Assembly: GCA_910588125.1 (NCBI GenBank)
Contig: CAJUPI010000054.1
Coordinates: 1-22,264, forward strand
DNA: 22,264 bases
Reading direction: 5' to 3'
Source of the DNA: an uncultured Lachnospiraceae bacterium
Lineage (GTDB): Bacteria > Bacillota > Clostridia > Lachnospirales > Lachnospiraceae
In this document: positions 15,331-21,515 of the stretch, piece by piece
How positions within the stretch are numbered: the stretch's first letter is position 1
Layout of the letters: each line of letters opens with the position of its first letter
Notes under the pieces: generated by a model
Told to the model about the DNA's origin: nothing
The model's database searches: none
Seen by the model: only the letters and a program-made list of their open reading frames with translations
Program-made: the position numbers and the translations under genes

Positions 15331-16515
15331 ATGGCAAACAATTTTAATTATTATTCCCCTACAGAAGTGATCTTTGGTAAGGGTGCCGAACAGGAAACAG
15401 GAAAACAGCTCAAAAGGCTGGGGGCGTCTCATGTATTGCTTGTTTATGGGGGGAATAGCGCGCGTCGTTCCGGACTTTTGGATAAGATCCGGTATTCCTT
15501 GAAACAAGAAGACATATCCTATTCAGAACTTGAAGGTATTGTTCCTAATCCAAGGTTAGACAAAGTATACGAAGGCATTCGTATTGGAAAAACGGATAAT
15601 ATTGATTTTTTGTTAGCTATCGGGGGAGGAAGCGTTATTGATACGGCAAAAGCCATCGCTTATGGCTTGGCGGAACCAGAGCATGATGTGTGGGAACTGT
15701 TTCAGCATGTCAGAACTGCCACAAAATGTCTTCCTGTAGCAAGCATATTAACAATTGCTGCCGCTGGCAGCGAGACATCTAAAGGCTGTGTCATCACTAA
15801 TGAAAAAACCGGTGAAAAACGTGCTTATGACGATAACCTTGCACGGCCAAAAATTGCTATTATGAATCCCGAATACACAATATCTCTTCCCGATTATCAG
15901 ACAGAATCCGGTTGTGTGGATATTATGATGCATACAATGGAACGTTACTTTACCAATGGCGGAAGCTTAGAAATTACAGATGCCATTGCCGAAGCCTTGT
16001 TGCGTACAGTTATGGCAAACGCGATTATTTTGCATGATAATCCCAATCATTATGATGCCCGTTCCGAAATCATGTGGGCAGGGAGTCTAGCACATAATGA
16101 TTTGACCGGATGCGGAAATGACGGCGGCGATTTCATGACACATAAGCTTGAGCATGAAATGGGCGGAATGTTTGATGTGACACATGGAGCTGGCCTTGCA
16201 GCGATCTGGCCAAGTTGGGCAAGATATGTTTACGAAGATTGCCTGCCCCGCTTTGTTCGTTTTGCAAGAAATGTCATGGGCATAACGTTAGAGGGAACTG
16301 ATAAAGAAATTGCAGAAGCCGGTATTTGCGCTGTGGAAGAATTTTATCGTAGTATTGGTATGCCTACAAATATGCGCGAACTTGGTATTATGCCATCCGA
16401 TAAACAAATTCTTGATATGGCAAACCGATGTATGATTGCTTGTGGAAGTCGTACGGGTTCTGCAAAAAAATTAAAAGTAGAAGATGCAGTGGAAATTTAT
16501 AAGAATGCACGGTAA
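15331..16515 (+). CDS. Iron-containing alcohol dehydrogenase, YqhD/butanol dehydrogenase type
   Basis: A 394-residue group III metal-dependent alcohol dehydrogenase. The nucleotide-binding GGGSVIDTAKAIA is at 98-110. The metal ligands fit Asp197, His201, His271 and His285 (CVDIMMHTMER; HKLEHEMGGMFDVTHGAG), the YqhD pattern. Members are NADPH-dependent and reduce short-chain or toxic aldehydes such as butyraldehyde, methylglyoxal-type compounds and lactaldehyde. The start is supported by GAGGGAG 7 nt before the ATG. It is controlled from the region shared with the divergent AraC gene. Both genes use more A/T-rich codons than their neighbours, suggesting that the pair was acquired as a unit. 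In vivo substrate unknown. Confidence 0.92.
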   Translation: MANNFNYYSPTEVIFGKGAEQETGKQLKRLGASHVLLVYGGNSARRSGLLDKIRYSLKQEDISYSELEGIVPNPRLDKVYEGIRIGKTDNIDFLLAIGGGSVIDTAKAIAYGLAEPEHDVWELFQHVRTATKCLPVASILTIAAAGSETSKGCVITNEKTGEKRAYDDNLARPKIAIMNPEYTISLPDYQTESGCVDIMMHTMERYFTNGGSLEITDAIAEALLRTVMANAIILHDNPNHYDARSEIMWAGSLAHNDLTGCGNDGGDFMTHKLEHEMGGMFDVTHGAGLAAIWPSWARYVYEDCLPRFVRFARNVMGITLEGTDKEIAEAGICAVEEFYRSIGMPTNMRELGIMPSDKQILDMANRCMIACGSRTGSAKKLKVEDAVEIYKNAR

Positions 16516-16584
16516 TTTACCGGATAGCTAAGCAGCCGATGGTTTTTACTGCCCGTTTTATCGTTTCTTTAGTACGCCGAAAAA

Positions 16585-16645
16585 TGCCAGCCATTTCTAT
16601 ATCCACGTCCCGTTTGATGAACACAGAATATAGAAATGGCTGACA
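16585..16645. terminator. Inverted repeat between convergent genes, probable bidirectional terminator
   Basis: CAGCCATTTCTATAT (16588-16602) and ATATAGAAATGGCTG (16628-16642) are perfect 15-bp arms, extendable to 18 bp with one mismatch, around a 25-nt loop. T-rich DNA follows on the plus strand (16650-16666). The element lies between the stops of the alcohol dehydrogenase (16515) and uxuB (16693). The rest of this 177-bp gap shows no gene. Confidence 0.55.
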
Positions 16646-16692
16646 GGCTATTTTGCTTCTTTTTTCAGAGAATGCCTATCTTTTCTGGGCTT

Positions 16693-18279
16693 CTAGCCGA
16701 CGTATTTCTCCAAAACCTTCCGCACGGCTCCTGGCCCGATCATCATTTCTTCCAAATACCCGATGACTCTCTCTGCCAGGCCGCATTCATACAGATCGAC
16801 ACCAAAAATGGTAGTATCCGACAGAATTGGGCGAAGCTGCTCTTTATCCACCGGTTTTCCCAGCTCCATCCCTGCCAGCCGTTCCTTCATAGCCGGAAGC
16901 AGCGGATCCGGGCTGATTTCAAATGCCTCACCAGCATCGTTCACCCCGATAAGATAGCGCAGCCATCCCGCCTGTACTAACGGTATCAGCTTCAGCTCCG
17001 AAGCCTCTCTGTCTGCCGAGGCCATGTATGCTTTGATGGTTTCCCCAAAACGGATCGACAGCTTCTGAGACGTGTCGGTGGCAATCCTCTGTGGAGTATC
17101 CGGCATAAACGGATTCGGGAACCGCTCCTTTAACACCTCATCCAAAAACTTCTCCGGATCGATGACCCCCGGATCTACCACAAAAGGCATCCCTTCTTCA
17201 TGGCTCATCCGATCGATGAAGCGGTTCAGCTGCGGATCTTTCATCTCCTCCGCAATCGAAGTATAGCCCAGAATGCAGCCATAAACTGCCAGGCAGGTAT
17301 GAAGCGGGTTCAGGCAGGTACATACTTTCATCTTCTCCACCTTATTCACGATATCCCGGCTGGTAATAATCACGCCTGCATGCTCCAGCGGCGGCCGGCC
17401 GTTGGGGAACTGATCCTCAATCACCAGATACTGCGGCTTCTCTGCATTGACAAAAGGCGCTACGTAAGTATGCTTGGAAGTGACAAAGGGGCTGATTCCC
17501 TCCACACCATCTGCAATCAACTGCTCTTCCACCACCGGATGCGGACGCGGTGTGATCTTGTCGATCATACTCCACGGAAAAGCAATCTCTTTCTCCAGAT
17601 ATTCATAATCCGCCTCAGAGATCTTTCCGTTGTCCAGCCACGCCTTGGCGATCTCCATCACTGCCGCCTGCAGCTTTTCACCGTTATGAGAGCAGTTATC
17701 CATGCTGACCAGGGACAACGGCTTTCCACATGCACGCCCCCGCTCCACACACATAGCCGTCAACTGAGCCATAAAGGTCTGGCAGCCTTTTGGCCCTGCT
17801 TCCATATCTGCTAACACTGCCCCCACCAGCTCATGATTGGCATTTCTGAGAGAATATCCCTTCTCTGTGATGGTAAAGGACACCAGCTGCAAAGAGGGTT
17901 CCTTCATCACACCGGTAATCTGTTCGCTGTCATGAAGCATGGTCAGACTGTCTGACATAGACGCCACAATCTCCTTGTCCAGCTTTCCATCTGGATTCAG
18001 CGTCACCCCGATGGTCAGGTTGTCATAGGGACGAAAGCATTTGGTGATAATCTCATCATCGTATCCCTCGCAACATACAATCCCGGTATCCATTTCCCCC
18101 TGCTCGATCAGCCTCTGACAGATCACAGCCGGGAAAATACGGAAAATATTTCCGGATCCGAAATGAATCCACTGGGGCCTTTTCGCCGTGTTCTCCGCAA
18201 TCTTTACCGGATCATATTCCGGAAGATGATAACCCTTCCAATTTTCCTTATTTTGAATTGACTTTAATGAAAGTTCCAA
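16693..18279 (-). CDS. uxuB: D-fructuronate reductase / mannitol dehydrogenase family oxidoreductase (UxuB)
   Basis: A long-chain dehydrogenase of the mannitol dehydrogenase family, 528 residues from the start used here, about the family length. Seen near the N-terminus is WIHFGSGNIFRIFPA (nucleotide-binding strand and loop). Further on are SLVSMDNCSHNGEKL and the family catalytic stretch VEKMKVCTCLNPLHTCLAVY with its Lys, Asn and His. It would reduce D-fructuronate to D-mannonate with NADH. uxuA directly upstream encodes the next enzyme. The frame also opens with GTG at 18300, 6 nt after the uxuA stop, but TTG 18279 has a perfect AAAGGAG 7 nt upstream and gives the usual N-terminus. Either start is possible. 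Confidence 0.9.
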   Translation of the reverse strand: MELSLKSIQNKENWKGYHLPEYDPVKIAENTAKRPQWIHFGSGNIFRIFPAVICQRLIEQGEMDTGIVCCEGYDDEIITKCFRPYDNLTIGVTLNPDGKLDKEIVASMSDSLTMLHDSEQITGVMKEPSLQLVSFTITEKGYSLRNANHELVGAVLADMEAGPKGCQTFMAQLTAMCVERGRACGKPLSLVSMDNCSHNGEKLQAAVMEIAKAWLDNGKISEADYEYLEKEIAFPWSMIDKITPRPHPVVEEQLIADGVEGISPFVTSKHTYVAPFVNAEKPQYLVIEDQFPNGRPPLEHAGVIITSRDIVNKVEKMKVCTCLNPLHTCLAVYGCILGYTSIAEEMKDPQLNRFIDRMSHEEGMPFVVDPGVIDPEKFLDEVLKERFPNPFMPDTPQRIATDTSQKLSIRFGETIKAYMASADREASELKLIPLVQAGWLRYLIGVNDAGEAFEISPDPLLPAMKERLAGMELGKPVDKEQLRPILSDTTIFGVDLYECGLAERVIGYLEEMMIGPGAVRKVLEKYVG

Positions 18280-18293
18280 ACCCTGTCTCCTTT
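18277..18293 (-). promoter_or_regulatory. Ribosome binding site pointing to a TTG start for uxuB
   Basis: On the minus strand AAAGGAG (18293-18287) is followed by a 7-nt spacer and TTG (18279-18277). The alternative GTG at 18300 would place this Shine-Dalgarno inside the coding region. GTG has only a distant GGAG, about 12 nt upstream. Confidence 0.6.
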
Positions 18294-18306
18294 CGCTCAC
18301 CGCACT

Positions 18307-19371
18307 CTACTTCTCCAATTTCTCCAGCATATCCCAGCAGCCCCACAAATACATGATTCCCAGGGCACGGTCATATAATCCATAGCCCGGACGGCATTTC
18401 TCACCCCAAATATGCCTTCCGTGATCCGGCCGGATATATCCCTCGTAGCCACAATCATGATATGCCTTCATGATTTCCAGGATTCCCACATCACCGTCAC
18501 AATCCCGATGAGAAGCCTCCGTAAAATCGCCATTGGCAAAATGCTTCACATTGCGCACATGGGCAAAGGCAATCCGATCGCAATAGGTACGGATAATATC
18601 GGGCACATTATTCTCAGGATTAGCCCCCAGAGAACCCGAACACAGGCACAGGCAATTGCAGTCATCATCCACCATGGAGAGGAAATGCCCGATAGACTCT
18701 TTATCCACCAAAAGCCTGGGCAGACCAAAAATATCCCACGGCGGATCATCCTGGTGAATGGCCAGCTTGATTCCGGTCTCATGGCAGGTAGGCATCAGCG
18801 CTTCCAGAAAATACTTCAGGTTCTCCCACAGTTTCTCCTTGGTAACCGGGCGATACTTTTCAAATAGCTCGTCCAACTGGGCCATACGCTCCGGTTCCCA
18901 GCCCGGAAATGTCATGCCGTGCAGATTCTCCAGAATGTACTTGGCCATCTCTTTATAATCATCCTGAATCTTCGACTTCTCATAAAACAACGCCGTGGAA
19001 CCGTCTTCCATCGGATGAAACAGATCCGTCCGTGTCCAGTCAAAAATCGGCATAAAGTTATAAGTAACCACCTTTACCCCAAATTTTGCCAGATTGCGCA
19101 GAGTCTCTTTATAATTCTCAATATATTGATCTCTGGTAGGTAGCCCGATCTTGATATCATCATGGACATTCACACTCTCCACTACATCCATGTTAAAGCC
19201 GGCACCTTCAATCTGCCTGCGGGCTTCCTCGATCTCCTCCACCGTCCATACTTCCCCCGCCTGCTTGTGGTGCAGCGCCCACACCAGCCCGGTCACACCA
19301 GGAATCTGCTTGATATCCTGCGGTGTGATGCTGTCATTCCCTTCGCCGTACCAACGAAATGTCATCTGCAT
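18307..19371 (-). CDS. uxuA: Mannonate dehydratase (UxuA)
   Basis: A 354-residue TIM-barrel enzyme that dehydrates D-mannonate to 2-keto-3-deoxy-D-gluconate, usual length. Family motifs are MTFRWYGEGNDSITPQDIKQ at the N-terminus, LAIHQDDPPWDIFGLPR (203-219), LCLCSGSLGANP (241-252), AFAHVRNVKHF and YIRPDHGRHIWG (312-323), which carry the His, Cys and Asp metal ligands. ATG 19371 has AAAGGAG 8 nt upstream. It is first in the uxuA-uxuB operon. The product needs a KDG kinase (not in this window) before a KDPG aldolase can act. The divergent AraC gene is the likely regulator. Confidence 0.96.
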   Translation of the reverse strand: MQMTFRWYGEGNDSITPQDIKQIPGVTGLVWALHHKQAGEVWTVEEIEEARRQIEGAGFNMDVVESVNVHDDIKIGLPTRDQYIENYKETLRNLAKFGVKVVTYNFMPIFDWTRTDLFHPMEDGSTALFYEKSKIQDDYKEMAKYILENLHGMTFPGWEPERMAQLDELFEKYRPVTKEKLWENLKYFLEALMPTCHETGIKLAIHQDDPPWDIFGLPRLLVDKESIGHFLSMVDDDCNCLCLCSGSLGANPENNVPDIIRTYCDRIAFAHVRNVKHFANGDFTEASHRDCDGDVGILEIMKAYHDCGYEGYIRPDHGRHIWGEKCRPGYGLYDRALGIMYLWGCWDMLEKLEK

Positions 19372-19398
19372 AACACGTTCTCCTTTCTTGGTCGTCTT

Positions 19399-19412
19399 TT
19401 ACGTTTTCGTAA
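19399..19412. promoter_or_regulatory. Palindrome overlapping the predicted uxuA transcription start
   Basis: TTACGTTTTCGTAA has perfect 5-bp arms (TTACG/CGTAA) around TTTT. It lies 4 to 18 nt downstream of the uxuA -10, over the predicted start site, where a repressor would act. The minus strand also loosely resembles a CcpA cre site, with two mismatches at key positions. The binding protein is unknown. Confidence 0.45.
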
Positions 19413-19416
19413 TTAT

Positions 19417-19425
19417 AGTATATCA
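19417..19425 (-). promoter_or_regulatory. Extended -10 promoter of uxuAB
   Basis: On the minus strand the sequence TGATATACT (19425-19417) carries the TGn extension and a 5/6 -10. The hexamer 17 nt upstream (ATGCAA) is a poor -35. This is usual for promoters that rely on the extended -10 or on an activator. The start site would be near 19410, giving a leader of about 39 nt. Confidence 0.5.
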
Positions 19426-19457
19426 TCTTTTCATTAATTTTGCATGGTACATTTTTA

Positions 19458-19486
19458 TTGAAATATGGTAAATCTTGCTGTATAAT
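19458..19486 (+). promoter_or_regulatory. Sigma-A promoter of the AraC gene at 19525
   Basis: TTGAAA (19458-19463) and TATAAT (19481-19486) are spaced by 17 nt, matching consensus at 5/6 and 6/6. The start site would be near 19493, about 32 nt before the ATG. Confidence 0.75.
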
Positions 19487-19524
19487 TCAAATACTGACAA
19501 AATTAGAGGAGATTTTTATAAAAC

Positions 19525-20376
19525 ATGTATACAGATGAATTTACGCACTGTCAGATTATGATGGAGCGTTATTATGAATACCACCATTATCGCAGCGACT
19601 CCCCTCTCTCGGTCGATTTTCATCAGCATGCTTTTTATGAGATCTATATTTTTATCTCCGGAGATGTCAATTATATCATTGAGGGCCGAACCTATGAGCT
19701 TCGTCCCGGCGATATTTTGCTGACCAATAACAGCGATATTCATCGCCCGGAGATTCACCCTTCCCGTTCTCCCTATGAGCGGATCGTGATCTGGTTAGAT
19801 GACAGCCTCTTCAACCGGCTGCGCGATGTGGGAGAAGATCTGACCTCCTGCTTCCAGGACGCAGCCAAACGCAATTACCGCCTTTTCCGCCCCACAGAAA
19901 CACAGTTTTTGCAAATCCAGTCCGTCTGTCATACCATTGAGGAAGAACGGGCCGGCAAACGCCTGGGAAACCGTGTAATGGCCTATTCTTCTATTATCGA
20001 AATCCTTGTTCTTCTCAGCCGGGCTTACTATGAGATCTCGGATTCCGCCCACCATAGTGTAACCGAAAACAAGCAAATCAACCAGATTGTTACCTATATC
20101 AACAGCCATTACCAGGAAAATCTCAATTTAGAACATTTAGCAGCACAGTTTTATCTGAGCAAATATTATTTAAGCCATCAATTCAAACAATTTACCGGGC
20201 TTTCTCTTTATCAGTTTATCATGAAAAAACGGCTGACCATTGCCCGGAATATGCTGATACAGGGAAAAACCGTGACTGAAGCTTATATGGAATGTGGTTT
20301 TAATGATTATTCTAACTTTTTGAAAGCGTTTAAACGGGAGTTTGGAGAAAAGCCAAGTAAGTTTTTCAGAAAATAG
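19525..20376 (+). CDS. AraC family transcriptional regulator, probable regulator of uxuAB
   Basis: A 283-residue protein with an N-terminal cupin sensor (VDFHQHAFYEIYIFISGDVNY-like first motif, then ELRPGDILLTNNSDIHRP). The C-terminal AraC DNA-binding domain covers about residues 185-283 (LNLEHLAAQFYLSKYYLSHQ; TVTEAYMECGFNDYSNFLKA). GAGGAG lies upstream at a slightly long 13-nt spacing from ATG 19525. It is divergent from uxuA across 153 bp that hold both promoters and a palindrome, so it probably senses a uronate-derived sugar and controls uxuAB. It is a different protein from the AraC regulator at 14288. Confidence 0.9.
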   Translation: MYTDEFTHCQIMMERYYEYHHYRSDSPLSVDFHQHAFYEIYIFISGDVNYIIEGRTYELRPGDILLTNNSDIHRPEIHPSRSPYERIVIWLDDSLFNRLRDVGEDLTSCFQDAAKRNYRLFRPTETQFLQIQSVCHTIEEERAGKRLGNRVMAYSSIIEILVLLSRAYYEISDSAHHSVTENKQINQIVTYINSHYQENLNLEHLAAQFYLSKYYLSHQFKQFTGLSLYQFIMKKRLTIARNMLIQGKTVTEAYMECGFNDYSNFLKAFKREFGEKPSKFFRK

Positions 20377-20423
20377 TTGATCTGGAGGGAAATGTCATTC
20401 CGTTAATTTTCTCAGAAGGTACA

Positions 20424-20549
20424 CCATGGAACCAGGAGCGGGAAGCGGCGGGAAATGGTCTGCTGTTTTTCCGGTTTCGGGATCAAGAATTCCTGCAAAG
20501 TCAAAATCAGCAGACCATTTCCCGCCGCTTCCCGCTCCTGGTTCCATGG
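20424..20549. repeat. Perfect 42-bp inverted repeat (126-nt hairpin)
   Basis: The arm from CCATGGAACCAGGAGCGGG (20424-20465) is exactly complementary to the arm ending CCCGCTCCTGGTTCCATGG (20508-20549). The loop between them is also 42 nt. Pairing resumes with TTTT/AAAA after one mismatch at the loop side. No T-run follows, and the length far exceeds a normal terminator stem. Confidence 0.9.
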
Positions 20550-20640
20550 CTGAGTATTCTCAGAACTAAATTTAATGACATTGTCCGGAGGATACGTTTT
20601 AATCCGAAAGGTACGCCTTGGGGGGAGGAAGCAGAAAATA

Positions 20641-20719
20641 AAAAAGCAGCTCTTTCCCCATCCAATGTTCGTAAACAATCGGACACCGGATACGAAAGGG
20701 AGCTGACTTTTTATTTTTT
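20641..20719. terminator. Probable bidirectional intrinsic terminator (AraC gene / rplQ)
   Basis: AAAAAGCAGCTC (20641-20652) pairs with GAGCTG-A-CTTTTT (20700-20712). The stem continues as TTTC/GAAA across a 2-nt bulge and ATCC/GGAT further in. The plus strand runs into CTTTTTATTTTTTG and the minus strand into CTTTTTTATTTTC, so both convergent genes get a stem followed by a U-tract. On the minus strand it lies about 130 nt after the rplQ stop. Confidence 0.6.
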
Positions 20720-20842
20720 GATAGTCTGTTTAATACTCAATGTCATGATATTGAAGGCAAATAGTCTTTTGGCCCTGACATCATGCCATTATGTTTAACT
20801 CTGAGAAAATCATCTGTTGGCGTTACTCAATTCGTCATCGAG

Positions 20843-21379
20843 TTATACTAACTCCAGCAGCACTTCCATGGCTCCGTCGCCTTTGCGCTGTCCGATCTTC
20901 ACAATGCGGGTATAGCCGCCATTGCGCGATACGTATTTCGGTGCGATCTCATCAAACAGCTTTGCCGGAAGATCTACTGACTTGGTATTTCTTTTCTTTC
21001 CAGCCGGAGTCTTCGGAACCTCTGTCACATCATACAGAACCTTCAGCATCTGGCGTCTCGCATGGAGTCTGGAAGGATTATCTTTTTTGATCTCCTTCTG
21101 AACCTCATCATAGACTGTCACCTTTCTGCCATTCTTTTCCTCTTTGACTCTCTTGCCATCCTTGTCCTTACGCGGAACCTTCGCGGTGACAGTAACGGTC
21201 TCATAGTTATCCTTCTCTCTTACTGCCATGGCAATCAGCCCCTCGGCAACTTTGCGAATCTCCTTCGCTCTTGCCTCTGTGGTGCGGATCTTTCCATGGT
21301 ACAGCAAAGCGGTAACCTGGCTGCGGATCAATGCTTTTCTCTGGCTGGATGTTCTTCCCAGCTTTCTATAACCTGCCAT
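20843..21379 (-). CDS. rplQ: 50S ribosomal protein L17
   Basis: A 178-residue large-subunit ribosomal protein at the tunnel exit. The conserved N-terminus MAGYRKLGRTSSQRKALIRS and the C-terminal AKLFDEIAPKYVSRNGGYTRIVK match L17. It is longer than the 127-residue E. coli protein because of a highly charged insertion at about residues 58-100 and a shorter one at about 119-135, as in other Lachnospiraceae. ATG 21379 is preferred over 21394 because GGAGG lies 8 nt upstream. rpoA precedes it across a 136-bp spacer, the standard order at the end of the ribosomal cluster. Confidence 0.96.
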   Translation of the reverse strand: MAGYRKLGRTSSQRKALIRSQVTALLYHGKIRTTEARAKEIRKVAEGLIAMAVREKDNYETVTVTAKVPRKDKDGKRVKEEKNGRKVTVYDEVQKEIKKDNPSRLHARRQMLKVLYDVTEVPKTPAGKKRNTKSVDLPAKLFDEIAPKYVSRNGGYTRIVKIGQRKGDGAMEVLLELV

Positions 21380-21515
21380 TTTATTTTCCTCCATTTATCC
21401 GGAGTGCAGTTCGCGCCAATCGGTCTTACCAAACCACATCTTCCATTTTATCCGTACCTGGCACTGCATCATCGGCCTTACGTGCCCGGCACACCGGGGA
21501 AGCTTAAGCTTCGCT

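Larger units (their letters stand above)
20377..20842. other. 466-bp gene-free region between convergent genes, rich in inverted repeats
   Basis: No convincing coding frame is present. The region holds the 42-bp inverted repeat (20424-20549), a 5-bp hairpin CTGAG/CTCAG directly after it (20550-20563), and a probable terminator (20641-20719). Short words recur in both orientations: ATTTTCTCAGA at 20406-20416 with its reverse complement at 20800-20810, and AATGTCATT at 20391-20399 with its reverse complement at 20574-20582. These look like remnants of, or ends of, a small non-autonomous element, but no target duplication was found. Confidence 0.5.

Noticed and set aside
17200..17814. Plus-strand open frame (204 codons) opposite uxuB
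   Set aside because: It is antisense to a well-conserved enzyme and has shadow-type composition.
19395..19410. Possible CcpA cre site in the uxuA leader
   Set aside because: The core G-N-AA-N-CG is present but two key consensus positions differ. The overlapping perfect palindrome explains the signal better.
20412..20678. Minus-strand open frame (88 codons) in the 20377-20842 gap
   Set aside because: It reads through both arms of the 42-bp inverted repeat and the terminator, so the frame is an accident of the palindrome. No family resemblance and no ribosome binding site.
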